Assembly: GCA_903632075.3 (NCBI GenBank)
Contig: CAHIKZ030001778.1
Location: 334,001 to 398,000, forward strand
Reading direction: 5' to 3'
Source: Acanthosepion pharaonis
Taxonomy: Eukaryota; Mollusca; Cephalopoda; Sepiida; Sepiidae
DNA length: 64,000 nucleotides
The notes below the pieces were generated by a model that saw only the letters and a program-made list of their open reading frames with translations, did no database searches and was not told the DNA's origin. Both the position numbers and the translations under genes were made by a program. Positions 1 to 10,120 of this stretch are shown in pieces; the first letter of the stretch is position 1, and every line of letters starts with the position of its first letter.

Positions 1-535
1 CAAAGTTATAATAACATCTTATTGCATATATTCTTTTATGCCTGTACATAGATTATCCATTGATCAGCTATGGATTTCATTTGAGCTGACCAACAGAAGT
101 AAAAATAATTAAACAAAAGTTAGCAGCCATAATTTTATAGATGGTAATTTCTGTAATTAATAATTTAACTCTAATTTACCAACTGTTCACCCGACTGTAT
201 ACCTAAAGATCCACAATTTCTGACACAATTTTTAACTAAATTCTCACTCATAGTAATGGCTGTCCTTGGAATGGTTTTAAACGTTAATACGCCAGGATGA
301 TTTTATTCTCTCTAACCTATAATAAAATCACTTTTGCTGATCAATGCAACGTCATTTTCAAGGGAGGTAACTAAATGAAATTAAAATTTAAGCAATTGCA
401 TAAGAAAGCAACAAAATTTATTCTGAAATTATGACTCCAGATGTTATTGTTCCATGAGAAATTTGACAGAGTTTTGTAGAGAAATGAATCTATGTGGGAG
501 TATTGGTGTGACAGAATGTAAATAAATAAAAGTTA
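1..535. other. P450 intron 6 sequence (part), unassigned
   Basis: AT-rich sequence to the window edge. I searched the minus strand for the exon following ETLR and found none with a usable acceptor in the right phase. No repeat family was recognised. Confidence 0.5.
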
Positions 536-542
536 GAAAGCT

Positions 543-958
543 AGGCGCCATTACACTTTTCGCGCCCCCTAAGATTTACGTTCACACCTCCAAGTCCTGT
601 TGTCCACTGACCGCAAATAGGTTTGTTCTCGACATCGGCTGTTGCAAACAATGCAGTCCATACTGGCTGCTAGCAAACCATAGTTACGTCTCCAGTCAAT
701 GCAATTATCAATATCGTTGTAAAACTGTACTCCAATCTTCAAAATGGTGATGTCTTCAAAAACCTGTTGATTGGGAACGCGTTGAACATCAGCCATAATA
801 CTTGGTTTGAAATGAACAGTAAAATACGTTAAGTGATGAATGTAAGCAGTGCAAAAAGGATAGCGAATAGGAAAAAATTATTTCTTGGGGGAAAAAATTA
901 CATCGCGGCGAAATATTACAAAAAAGGCTGGGGAGGGGTGCGAAAGTGTAATAGTACC
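543..958 (-). mobile_element. Merlin/ISXO2-like short DNA transposon with TIRs and target duplication
   Basis: The ends are inverted repeats (GGCGCCATTACACTTTTCGC on the left; the complement of GTGCGAAAGTGTAATAGTACC on the right). GAAAGCT lies directly outside both ends (536-542 and 959-965), a target duplication of 7-8 bp. On the minus strand an ATG at 796 opens a 75-codon frame ending in C-x2-C...W-x-C (MDCIVCNSRCRE, TWRCERKS), like the zinc ribbon that opens ISXO2-like (Merlin) transposases. The catalytic part is absent, so the copy is non-autonomous. A relative lies at 9141-9502. The Merlin label is an inference from the zinc ribbon, the target duplication length and the W-x-x-x-C-x-x-V-C segment of the second copy. 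Confidence 0.65.
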
Positions 959-975
959 GAAAGCTCTTAACTTAC

Positions 976-1148
976 CTTAAAGTTTCTTTTACAAATGCTT
1001 TCAGATAAGGCATGTTGTCAAATGTGTTCAGTGATAATTGTTGTCCATTGTTTTTTTTCAAAACATCATGAATCTCTTTTCTAATCGTATTTTGAATGTC
1101 CGTGTTCTGGGTTAAAGCGTACAGCAGAAAAGCAAGTAAACTTCGGAG
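976..1148 (-). CDS. P450 exon 6: I helix end to helix K (ETLR)
   Basis: Acceptor TTTTTCAG precedes 1148 and donor GTAAG follows 976. It encodes LLAFLLYALTQNTDIQ, then IRKEIHDVLKKN and NMPYLKAFVKETL plus two bases of Arg404. ETLR is the invariant ExxR of helix K, and M-P-Y-L-K-A-x-x-K-E-T-L-R is textbook P450. The next exon is not visible to the left; a Merlin-like element begins only 10 bp beyond the donor. Confidence 0.92.
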
Positions 1149-1429
1149 CTGAAAAATTAATAATTTGGGGCATGTTAGAGTTTTGATTGATTAAAAAAAA
1201 AACAAAAAAAAAACTTATTCTAAATGTATTTAAAAACTGCTTAGTTTAATTTTCATACAATTCTTTTCATTTAATAATTTGCCTTTAGTTTGATTATTGC
1301 ATATCTTACCATATAAGAAAATACTTCTCAGAAAAAAAATCACCCTACCTGTTCGGCTTGGATAGACCTTGAAGTAAAGGTTACTGGTATTAGATTACTA
1401 ATCCTGAATTCTCATCTATCACGATGAAT

Positions 1430-2095
1430 GTGTGTTCTCTCAGAAGGCCCTATGCTTTGGGCGCCTGTTGGGACTTAAACTCAACCCACGCCTCAAGTAT
1501 AATTCATACATACAAACCAGTGATAAAGATACTGGGAAAATGATCGGTTCCCTGTACCGCGCCAGTAAGTACCTGACTCCTCCTGTTATCCTCTGCTTTT
1601 ACAAGAGCCAGATCAGGCCGAAAATTGAGTACTGCTGCCACTGAGGCAAGAGTTGTCCATTCTTCACTTTCTAGTCTCAATAGAGTCCAAAAGCGTCTCC
1701 GCGTTCTTGTGGGTGATGAATTATTTTCCATTTTGCAATCACTTTCCCACAGTGGAAACATCACAAGTCTCTCGCTGCCTTATCGCTATTTTCATGGAAA
1801 GTGTTCAGATGAACTACATTCCTTAGTGCCACCAGGGCTAAAACGTGTTATGCCACGCCCATTTTAGTGAACCACCCTCAGTCCCTTCTTTCCACAAATT
1901 GCTGCTTTGTGGAACTGATTCTGAGAGGATGCTTTCCCAATCATTACAATCTTAACGTGTTCAAGTCTAGAGTCAATTGCTATCTTCCCTACATGTCCCC
2001 ATAAAATGATACTCTTACTCTGTAACAGTCTACTTTTAGTAACTCTTGGGCCCTGTTAAGGATGAACATCATTGTAAAAATAAAAAAATAAAACC
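1430..2095 (+). mobile_element. LINE-A: 3' end of a non-LTR retrotransposon, decayed
   Basis: In shifting frames this encodes the C-terminal part of a reverse transcriptase ORF: IGSLYRASKYLTPPVILCFY, YKSQIRPKIEYCCH, then VQKRLRVLVGDELFSILQSL and YRYFHGKCSDELHSLVPP, ending near 2008, then a short 3' tail that becomes A-rich at 2075-2095. There are frameshifts near 1640 and 1867. This C-terminus belongs to CR1/Jockey-type LINEs abundant in molluscs. It sits in P450 intron 5 and is antisense to the gene. A second, minus-strand relic is at 22500-22925. Confidence 0.75.
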
Positions 2096-2299
2096 TAAAC
2101 CCTTTTGACAAACTACTTCCTCCTTGAAGGTCTGTTATCTGCTGGCACACGTTCGATAGTGAGAAATATGGTCAATCTTTCTAAACTATTTGCAAGAGGG
2201 AAATATTTTTTTGTTTCTTCATTTTAGTGGCGCTATACATTCAAAAATTGCATTGTCACTGTTTTATAAAAATCATACATTATGTATTTTTGCCATTAG

Positions 2300-2730
2300 T
2301 TTCTTCAGTCACTTCTATATACCAGTGAATACTGGACAATTTTCTCACAGATGAAGAGACTTGAATTAACAAAAATGTAGCTCTATAGAAGGATGATGAG
2401 AATACCATGGGCTGAACATGTGATCAATGATAAAGTTTTAGAGAAAATAGAAACAAAAGGACTCTTATACTTAACATTAGAGACTTGAGATTTCTAGGTC
2501 ACATAATGAGGAAAGTAGGTCTGGAAAATGTGACACTCACAGGACTTTTAAAAGGCAAGAGGGACAGAGAAAAATGGCACATAAGCAACATAACAAGCTT
2601 GAATAAATGGATGGCAGAACAGGAGAGATAACAAAGAGATAACATTTTTTAAGAGCTACAAAGGACAGGAAATTGTAGAGAGACATGATTGTCAACAACC
2701 TGACGGGACATGGCACATAGAAGAGGAAGA
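2300..2730 (+). mobile_element. RTE-type LINE 3' end (copy 1), decayed
   Basis: Broken frames read LYRRMMRIPWAEHVINDKVL and related pieces, the C-terminus of RTE-class reverse transcriptases (W-x-x-R-M-L-R-I-x-W...H-V-x-N-x-x-V-L). The copy ends in GACATGGCACATAGAAG plus a purine-rich tail, as do the copies at 4365-4690 and 6850-7410. Many stops; not functional. Lies in P450 intron 5. Confidence 0.65.
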
Positions 2731-2809
2731 TTAGATTTTATAGCGAGAGTTTAAATTTTCTTAAAAAAAATCTCGTATTGCTAATTACAAAATTAGAATG
2801 TTTCCTTAC

Positions 2810-2990
2810 TGTAAATACTGAAGAAGAGATTATGTCTTTAACAATTGTCAAAATCTCTTGTTTATGGAGTTTATTATCTGTAAGCAGTTGAAAAATCAAG
2901 CTTTCGTTGTGATTTTCAGGCAAATGCAAGGCTTTGTTGTTTTTGCTGCTGTAGTCGGCGATTTCTTTTTCCATTTTGGTTATTATATAC
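2810..2990 (-). CDS. P450 exon 5: G to I helix
   Basis: Acceptor TTATACAG precedes 2990 and donor GTAAGG follows 2810. It encodes YIITKMEKEIADYSS, SLIFQLLTDNKLHKQEI and LTIVKDIISSSVFT (residues 287-346). The block S-L-I-F-Q-L-L...L-x-x-x-E-I is the usual lead into the oxygen-binding I helix. The junction with exon 6 falls inside the I-helix motif, and the expected A-G-x-D/E-T-T reads S-S-V-F-T-L (residues 342-347), so the acidic residue is replaced by Phe345 while Thr346 is kept. The exon is in frame with both neighbours. Confidence 0.9.
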
Positions 2991-3164
2991 CTGTATAAGA
3001 ATAGAAAAGCAATTCAGCTTTTAGAAAAACATTACATTTCAAAACATTATCAGCAAATGTTTTTGCATTAGATTTATAAAATAATATTTTTAAACAAATT
3101 TTAGAACGATATGTTAGAGAACAATAAAATGACTTAATTTAAGACAGAAGATAATGATTGATAT

Positions 3165-3285
3165 TGAATTTAAATTTTTGAAGATCGAAGTTAAATGGAA
3201 AGCAAGAAGAGAGTTCCTCTTTTGAGAAGCGCAAGAAAAAAAAAAACGATTAGCATAGAACTACATTTAGTCATTTAAACTGTAA
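3165..3285 (-). mobile_element. LINE-B 3' fragment
   Basis: About 120 bp matching the C-terminal coding end of the LINE-B family (compare 11890-12170, 21480-22430 and 58200-58335): pieces of KFYANSFF, RTSRLWNS and FPANFNLQ can be read with frameshifts. It is truncated at both ends. Confidence 0.5.
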
Positions 3286-3288
3286 AAT

Positions 3289-3292
<4 letters not shown>

Positions 3293-3353
<61 letters not shown>
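3293..3353. repeat. (AT)n microsatellite
   Basis: Uninterrupted TA dinucleotides of about 60 bp. A block at 3354-3450, starting AATGAGAGAAAGAACAG in type and containing TTAAAAAGTGCTC, is also found after the AT tract at 24087-24160. Confidence 0.95.
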
Positions 3354-3355
<2 letters not shown>

Positions 3356-3584
3356 AAAATAATGAGAAAGAACAGCCAGATTAAAATTCACATTTTTTTA
3401 GCATTTACTTTTTTAAAAAGTGCTCGATACAACCTAGAATTTAATATTTTAATAATATTTTTATTTAGAAAATATTTTACATCGTGGCAACGAAAATATC
3501 TATGTTTCGGAACTTTAAATTTGTTCCATTATCAAGTGATGTTAGGTAAGTTTTGATGAAAATGCTTTACTTTTGAAAAAAACA

Positions 3585-3586
<2 letters not shown>

Positions 3587-3642
<56 letters not shown>
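3587..3642. repeat. (AT)n microsatellite
   Basis: About 56 bp of TA dinucleotides closing the small block that starts after the tract at 3293-3353. Confidence 0.95.
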
Positions 3643-3647
<5 letters not shown>

Positions 3648-3813
3648 GGATTAAGTCCGACAATTATTTAATATATTTTCTGTTTATACGTTAATTTTAC
3701 AGATACAATTTATTAAAGTAAAAGCTCTGTATTTTTTTTAATTAAGTTAAATTAAACAGTATTAATTTCATTTACCGTTCTGAATGTTCGAGAAATTTTG
3801 TAGAAAATATGCA

Positions 3814-3889
3814 TTCTCCGACATGAATCGAACCTGTATTCCTATACGGAAACCGTCATTTGGTCCGACATGCTGTATCATTCAGAGAT
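3814..3889 (-). repeat. tRNA-like sequence (tRNA pseudogene or head of a SINE)
   Basis: The minus strand carries a good B box (GGTTCGATTC) about 50 bases after a box-A-like stretch, and the outer ends can pair over 6-7 bases. No proper anticodon arm forms, so this is not a functional tRNA. It most likely derives from a tRNA or tRNA-derived SINE. Confidence 0.35.
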
Positions 3890-4072
3890 GATCGATCGAG
3901 AAAAATCGTCGAAAGTTGTGATTATAAACAATAATTAAAATTTACTAGTACTTTTCTAAATGTATACAAACATTCAGATGCAACTTCAGAATGAGACAAA
4001 TTTTAGCTGAAATAATTCTATATAATAATGAAAAGGAAAATAAACTTGGACAATAAAAGAAGTATTACTTAC

Positions 4073-4274
4073 TTATCAAGTTGAAAGTTAATCTTGGAAT
4101 AATGTTTGAAGAAAGGTGTATCAATAAATTTATACAATGGAAAGGAAAATAAACTCTCAATGAGAAGTTGATTGACGAGTTTTAAAGTGCTGAGATAATG
4201 AGTTCCGATCTGATTGTCACTTAAATTTGTCCACTTTGCATCCAATCTCTCTTTAAAGCAAGCCGAAGTTATAA
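4073..4274 (-). CDS. P450 exon 4: E to G helices
   Basis: Acceptor CTTTTTCAG precedes 4274 and a consensus GTAAGT donor follows 4073. It encodes ITSACFKERLDAKW, then LSTLKLVNQLLIESLFSFPL and YKFIDTPFFKHYSKINFQLD. The segment V-N-x-L-L-x-x-S-L-x-x-F-P-L-x-K-x-I-D-T-P is characteristic of mitochondrial P450s in the F-G region, thought to line the substrate entrance and face the inner membrane. Both junction phases agree with the adjacent exons. Confidence 0.93.
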
Positions 4275-4364
4275 CTGAAAAAGAATTACATTCATAAATG
4301 AATTTAATCTAACGTGAATTAAGCATTGATAGATAAGAAAATGTCTCTCAATAGATTTTTTTAA

Positions 4365-4690
4365 TTGTGGCTCTACAGAAGGATGCTGAGAATATTATGA
4401 CTGGAAGATGTAAGCAACGAAGAAGTTTTAAGGCAAATGGAAACAAAAAGGGCACTTTAAATAAGAAAGTCATTGTTGATATTTCTTAAAGGAGGGTCTA
4501 GAGAATTTGACAAAAGGCAAAAAGGACAGAGAGAGGCAGTCGGTTACCTATCTGACGACCTTTTATGAATGGATGGAAGAACAGGATTGGGAGGGATGGT
4601 AAAAAGATGTTACTAAGAACTACAAAGGATAGGATGTTGTGGAGAGCCATGATCACCCACATCCTGAAATATTTGATTTTACACAAATGA
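4365..4690 (+). mobile_element. RTE-type LINE 3' end (copy 2), decayed
   Basis: Broken frames read LWLYRRMLRIL and DVSNEEVLRQMETKRAL, then the conserved downstream sequence with ACTACAAAGGATAGGATG and GAGAGCCATGATCACC. Same family and strand as 2300-2730 and 6850-7410. Interrupted by stops. Confidence 0.65.
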
Positions 4691-4741
4691 CACCAAACGA
4701 ATCGATTGAAGAACAAGGATGATAATTTTAACATTATTTCC

Positions 4742-6325
4742 AGAGCTGTGGAGTCGGAACACAAAACCCTCGACTCCGACTCTTCTTTATGTAATAAAGT
4801 GATTATAGCCTACTGATGTAATGAATATGCATACACCTGGGTTCCCCCCTCACAGTAATATGATTGGCTGGTGTCAGCCATAAATACAGACCGATGTGGA
4901 GGTACAGGGACGACGCCTATTGGCTACGCTTATAGTCTTCACCTATTGCCTACGCCTATTGCTTACCACTACGACGAGGACCAGTCCATTACGGTTACCT
5001 GCTAGATTGTCCTACTCGGTTACAGTAGTCAACAACCACTTTGCTACTTCGAATAAATATATCCCTTTCCGGAACATATCACCTACAAATCTCATAAAAC
5101 CTCACTTGAGTAGGCCTATATCCTTATAACTGGTTTATATCAAAGAATAAAGATATTGTGGCTTTTATATCATACTTATTCTTCAATATTTTCTAACTGA
5201 ATTAGACCGAATATATTTGAAAGGATATAGAAGAAATAACAATAAAAATAAAAATACTATAATGTAAGACTTTTTATATATATGTATTTTTGCAAATAAG
5301 AAATAAGTACAGAACAAAAATAAAACTATTTTATAACAGATGTTGAAATATAATCTTTTACAGGATGTAAAAGTCATAAAAATAAAAATTCTATAATGTA
5401 AGATTTTTTTAACTATATAGTTTTGCAAATGCAAAATAACTACAAAAAATACTTTAAAAAGAAGTCGAGAGGAATTTCTTTAAAGGAAATCATACTTATT
5501 ATAAAACCCAGGTTGTGTGTGTGTATGTTTTGACATTGTGTTCGTTTATATATTGGATCGGGTTTTACATTTTTCAACCGATTTCAACAAAACTTCACAG
5601 GACTACATAAAATTACCTTGCGGTGGTTCTGACAGCGCCAAAAATTGGAAAAACACAATTGTTTTTGCACGAAATCAATTTGAAAACACAATTAAGAGGC
5701 TGTCGCGAGAATGAAAGGGGGACAACTCATATCGAGTTATACTTATTATAAACCCCAGTTTGTTTGTGTGCGTGTTCGTTTATATATGGGATCAGATTTC
5801 CTACATTTTTCAACTGATTTCAACAAAACGAATTTTTTTTTTGGCAGGTAGTGTTTCTTGTTATGAAAAATAATTTTTTTTTTCTTTATTTTTACATTCA
5901 GAATGCTTTAAAAATTCCATTTACAAGACAATTGTTTATAATAAAATTCTATTCAATCGGTAGACTCATAACGATTGAAAACAATGTTTTTTGTTTGAGT
6001 TTGGGTTTGACCAATAAACAAAAAAAAAACAAAAAAAACTAATTAAGACATGCGTGTCCGTCAACCTCTAAACAATAATCTTTGTCAATTTAATTTTTCA
6101 GTCTTTATGATGGTCGATACTTGATCTTTCTCTTACTGTTACATCCCCGGGCAACGCCGGGCTCTACTGCTAGTAGTAAATAAACAGTAGAAGAAACAAC
6201 AATAAAAATAAAGATTCTATAATGTAAGACTTTTTTTTATCATAAAGTGTAAATTCAACTGGAATTGGTATAGTTCTACCAATTCCGACTCTAGTGACCC
6301 CTTAATTGCTTCCGACTTCACAGCC
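4742..6325. mobile_element. Composite repeat bounded by inverted GCTGTGGAGTCGGAA-type ends
   Basis: AGAGCTGTGGAGTCGGAA at the left end is matched in inverse at the right end (TTCCGACTTCACAGCCCT). Inside, a segment starting AGAAGAAATAACAATAAAAA occurs near 5228 and again, slightly changed, near 6187 on the far side of the Helitron at 5490-6173, so the Helitron seems to have entered a pre-existing repeat. No transposase is visible. The family is not identified. Confidence 0.4.
5490..6173 (+). mobile_element. Non-autonomous Helitron
   Basis: The 3' end shows the Helitron hallmark: a GC-rich hairpin (CCCGGGCAACGCCGGG) eight to ten bases before a terminal CTAG (6170-6173) and a host T. The 5' end begins TC after a host A (5489|5490) with TCATACTTATTATAAAACCC, a common Helitron start. 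A second, related 5' start occurs at about 5738, giving two nested heads and one tail. No Rep/helicase is encoded. Confidence 0.7.
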
Positions 6326-6849
6326 CTGATCATTTCAAATTATTTTACTGAATCAAAATTTTAGTGTTACATGCAGAATGTTACATGCATAAATATGAAA
6401 TGCAGATTCGATTTTTATGAAGAACCAATAAAAAGAAGAAAAAAAAAGATCAAATTATCTGCCAAAATCCCTATATTTAACTCTTTAGCATTCAACACGT
6501 TCAAACCGAACCGCATAAATATCATCTCTCTACGTCTCACTGTTTGTGTGAGTTCCTGCATTATTTGCGATGATGTCGTCATATATTACGTCAGAGTATA
6601 AATGGCGCGGCATATTGAGAGCTGAGATTTACAGAGCAGGTTTGGGTTGAAATTATGATAATGAAGGTTTTTTCAATAAAAAAGAATGGTGAAAGAATAA
6701 GATGTTGGAAAAAAATGATCTTTTTTTCTTCAAAATTACAAAAATAATTTTTTGATATTCAAATGGAATTTTTTGGTTAATCCATGAACTTGATTAGATA
6801 CCCAAAAGAGAATTAGAAAGTTTAATCCATTAATGCCGATTTCAATCAC

Positions 6850-7410
6850 TAGGAGGCGACAGGTCAATCCTAGGACTCATTCCAAAAGTTGAGCAGAGTA
6901 TTGCGAGACAGGAGGATTTCTTTGGTGACAAAGAAAAGAACACTGAACAGTTACATGACATCTGTCCTTCTTTACGGCGACGAATGTTAGTCGATTTCCT
7001 TAAAGATGAAGAAGAGACTCGAGGCGACAGAGATGTGGTTCTACAGAAGCTTACTAAAGATATCATGGACCGAGTGTGTGAGCAATGATCCGATCTTAGA
7101 GAGTTTGCAAACAAGGAGGCGGCTTATACTTAACGTTAGGAAGAGGCATCTGAAGTTTCTGGGGCACATAATGAGGAAGCAGGACCTGGAGAATCTGATA
7201 CTCACACGTCGAATAGAGGGAAAGAGAGACAAGTGAAAACAACGCGTGACATACCTGGCGGGCTTAAGCAAGTGGATGACAGAACGTGGTCCGGGGGAGG
7301 AAGCAGAGGAAAGGAACTTGTTGGGAAGTGCAAGGGATAAAGGGAGGTGGAGAGCCATGATCACCTACGTCCTGAAAGGACATGGCACATAAAAAGAAAG
7401 AAAAGATGTA
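6850..7410 (+). mobile_element. RTE-type LINE 3' end (copy 3), best preserved
   Basis: From 7006 an open stretch reads KKRLEATEMWFYRSLLKISW, TECVSNDPILESLQTRRRLI and LKFLGHIMRKQDLENLILTR, the C-terminus of RTE-class reverse transcriptases. It ends GGACATGGCACATAAAAAG and a purine tail. It lies antisense in P450 intron 3, 141 bp upstream of that intron's neighbouring exon 3 end. Confidence 0.75.
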
Positions 7411-7551
7411 TATGTCTGAATAAAAAAAAAAAAAACTTATAAAGATCAAGGCCTGGAAAAAGACATTTAATAATGCTTAATGTAAATTGCTTAAACAATT
7501 ATTAAGAAAAGGTGAAAGAATATATCGTGTTAGTTATATTTTTCAAATTAC

Positions 7552-7742
7552 CTTCAAGGGTATATCTTTCCAAAATGGTATTCATATCACATACTATCCC
7601 TTCATTATTTTTATTTTTCTCAAGCAGTTCCAACAGTTCATCTGTAACTTCTTTGTGTTTTGAAAACCAACCTTCAATATATTTTCTTTGAAATAGTTTT
7701 TGCTGAACAGCACTTCGTGTGTGTTTCCAGTATTTGCCTTCA
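7552..7742 (-). CDS. P450 exon 3: C helix with WxxxR
   Basis: Acceptor TTTTCAG precedes 7742 and donor GTAATT follows 7552. It encodes EGKYWKHTRSAVQQKL, with W160 and R164 as the C-helix WxxxR; the Arg normally contacts a heme propionate. It continues through a lysine- and glutamate-rich D-helix region to ILERYTLE, matching the family pattern R-W-T-L-E-A. Phases (enters with one base completing Ser155, leaves with one base of Val219) agree with both neighbours. Confidence 0.93.
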
Positions 7743-8172
7743 CTGAAAACAAAAATAAAAAAAAAAAGTTCATAATTACTTCTTATAACAATTTCTCGGG
7801 AGTGGAGGAAACAATGTGTAATGACAAAAGTACGCAATTATAGGCTTTAAAAAAGCTTTATTCAAGGGGAGATTACTCTTGATTATTCATAACACAATGC
7901 TTACCATGAGATCGAACAACTAGGGAAGCAAATTAAAATTCTGGGCCTATTTAAATTGGTTTCATTGTATAAAAAAAACAAAAATAAAAAAAACAGGAAG
8001 GCATTTTAGTATACCAGCATTCATTAGTAATTTCTCTACCAACGTCATTTGTCAGAATTTAAAAATATTGACTTTTTATCATTTTTACAAGGAGTGGGGG
8101 TAGGGTCATGTTTATAACATAGTTTCAAATCCATCCGACTTCTTAGTATTAGTATTTTGTTTTTATTTACAA

Positions 8173-8520
8173 ATGTCAAGTTTGAAACTGAGTTTACAGC
8201 ATTGATAACTGCGTACTACTGATCTTCTTCCCCTAATTCATAATAGCATGCAGTTATTAATGTCATACCGCATATACTTGTGTACAAGTCGATTTCATGT
8301 ATAGAGCGACCCCCTAATTTTTTTGCATGAATTTTAAACCCTCCAAAAAAATTACTTGTGTATAGTGCAACCAGCCACCGAAAATGCATAATTTTTAACT
8401 CCTTCAAAAAAAAAAAAAAAAACCTTTGTTTAGTGCGACCCATTTTTTTGCGTAAAAATGATAATAAAATCTCACACTATACTCAAGTATATACGGTAAG
8501 TACAGTTTCAAACTTGACAT
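8173..8520. mobile_element. Hairpin MITE, 348 bp
   Basis: The outer ends are perfect inverted copies of ATGTCAAGTTTGAAACTG (8173-8190 and 8503-8520). Inside lies a second inverted pair, CCGCATATACTTGTGTACAA near 8268 against the complement of CCGTATATACTTGAGTATAG near 8495. No coding capacity. A third end of the same family lies at 10121-10234. Confidence 0.55.
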
Positions 8521-8765
8521 AAAATGAAAACAAAGTACAGGTAACTCTTTTTAGGCATCGGAGCGTTATTATTCTTTCGCATCCCCCAGCTAACTTAGGT
8601 AGGCGATGTATGCTTATTGGCTCATTTTTATTTCTGTCCCTACTTTTCTTTTGTTTAATTTCCCATCCCTCCCGCGTTAAGTGGTTAGTGATGTTAATTC
8701 TCTGGTAGATGCGGGAGTCTCGTATTGATTTTGTCCCGTGAACTGATGTTTCTGCCACGTTTAGA

Positions 8766-8820
8766 GATTGGTGGTGGTGGTATTGGTGGTGGTGGTATTG
8801 GTGGTGGTGGTGGTGGTGGG
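8766..8820. repeat. (TGG)n microsatellite
   Basis: TGG trinucleotides with occasional TAT interruptions over about 55 bp. Confidence 0.9.
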
Positions 8821-8869
8821 TTATTACTAACACTATTTTGTTTAGTTTCTTGTATATAGTTTTTGTTCA

Positions 8870-9118
8870 TTTTTGTAAATATTCATTGAGGTTAGATTTT
8901 TAAATTTGTGGTTTTATTCCTCTCACCCTCCATAGACAATGAATTGTATATAAGGGAACTAGTTCGTACTTTCATGAAGACCACGAGGTATTATGGTGGA
9001 TGTAGTAAGAATGCGTTTTGATGTAAGGAATATTGTTGTATGTTTGTGTCAGTGTTTGTGGCTAGCTAGGTTTAACGTTAAGACAGAAGAAGACCGTCCT
9101 TTTTTCCCCATTCCCCCT
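8870..9118 (+). repeat. Dispersed repeat R1, copy 1
   Basis: About 250 bp shared with 21810-22060, both plus strand. Shared stretches include GGCTAGCTA, GACAGAA-AAGACCGTCC, GAGGTATTATGGTGG/GAGGCATTATGGTGG and AGGAATATTGT. It has no open frame of note. The second copy interrupts a LINE-B, so R1 appears to be mobile. Family unknown. Confidence 0.55.
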
Positions 9119-9140
9119 TTTTGGCCCCTCCAGCAGTCAT

Positions 9141-9502
9141 TATGGGCTGCATTGTTTGCAACAGTCGTTGTAGAAAAGAGGTAAAGCTTGTCGGAAAACA
9201 ATAAGCATTCGGAAAAGGCCGAGAACCAGCTGTGAAAACACTAAGAAAAGATTTAGAAATTTCCAGCCGAAACACTTTGGTCAACTGGAATAAGTTCTGC
9301 CATGATGTGTGCGTTGAATCTTTCATCAACGACCATCAGAGTGATAAAGAAAAACAGGAAAAAGTTTAAAAATGCGTGTTTGATGTTCTGAACATGATGC
9401 ACAGGAAATAAGGAACAGGAAAAAGTAATCAGAGAAATAAAATAGACGCCGGAAAAAAAAAAAACATTGCATAGGTGGGGGGGGGAGTGTAATAGCGCCG
9501 GT
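9141..9502 (+). mobile_element. Merlin/ISXO2-like transposon fragment, right end kept
   Basis: Reads MGCIVCNSRCRKEVKLVGKQ, a stop, then LRKDLEISSRNTLVNWN and KFCHDVCVESFINDHQ. The last segment fits the helix-turn-helix part that follows the zinc ribbon in ISXO2-like transposases. The right end (GTGTAATAGCGCC at 9490-9502) matches the terminal repeat of the element at 543-958; the left end is missing, apparently replaced by repeat R1. Confidence 0.55.
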
Positions 9503-9573
9503 ATCGATGTGAGACTGTATGGAACATTGGCTCTCCAATTTCCAATTCTCAGCCTTTATCCATTTGCACATCA

Positions 9574-9692
9574 AAGGTTACAGCACCTGATATTCCAAAG
9601 CAGTCATCTATCTAGGTACTGACCAGGCACGACGTTGCTTAACTTCGGTGATCGTGCAAGAACCTATGCTTCAACGTGATATAGTCGTAAAC
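9574..9692 (-). rRNA. 5S rRNA-like pseudogene, near full length
   Basis: Read on the minus strand, 119 bases align end to end with metazoan 5S rRNA from memory of its conserved parts: start GTTTACGACTATATCACGTT, the A-box region GATCACCGAAGTTAAGCAAC, GGTCAGTACCTAGAT in place of the C box, and the end GGAATATCAGGTGCTGTAAC. The C-box region (normally GTACTTGGATGGG) and helix positions carry substitutions and there is no adjacent 5S repeat, so this is probably a dispersed pseudogene or a 5S-derived SINE head rather than an active gene. Confidence 0.75.
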
Positions 9693-10120
9693 CTTGTATG
9701 TCAGATGTGTAAATTATAAATAGAATAAAACAGAACTCACCACAGAAAGTTGAAATTGGGTGCCAAGTTAAAATTCTGACAATGCAGATTCTTCTTTGCA
9801 TTTTATCAATAATTTCCAACCAAGGGAGAAGTAAAAGAAATTTTGTACATCTGATTATTATTTTAATAGCGCTTCGCAGATTCAATTTTACAAAATCTTC
9901 ACGAATAAATTAACTTAAAAAAAGAGCAGGAAATGTTTTTAATAAAATGTCGATCATTTAAATTGTAACAAGTTTTCAGATACAATAAGGAATAAAGACG
10001 GAATAAATAATCAATTGGCTTTTTTCAGTATTCCCGAAATCAATGATGATTATGTCCATGGAGGAGCTGTTGATTTGTTTAGAAAAGAAAACGTCGATGC
10101 ATAAAAAGTGTTACTTGTCG

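Noticed and set aside
180..320. Next P450 exon after ETLR
   Set aside because: The minus strand has a short open frame (PGVLTFKTIPRTAITMSENL) but no acceptor in the required phase, and the PxxF/R pattern after helix K is absent.
3814..3889. Functional tRNA gene
   Set aside because: B box and acceptor-like pairing are present but no D or anticodon arm forms.
8483..8833. Histidine-rich minus-strand frame
   Set aside because: The histidine run comes from the (TGG)n microsatellite and the rest from MITE sequence.
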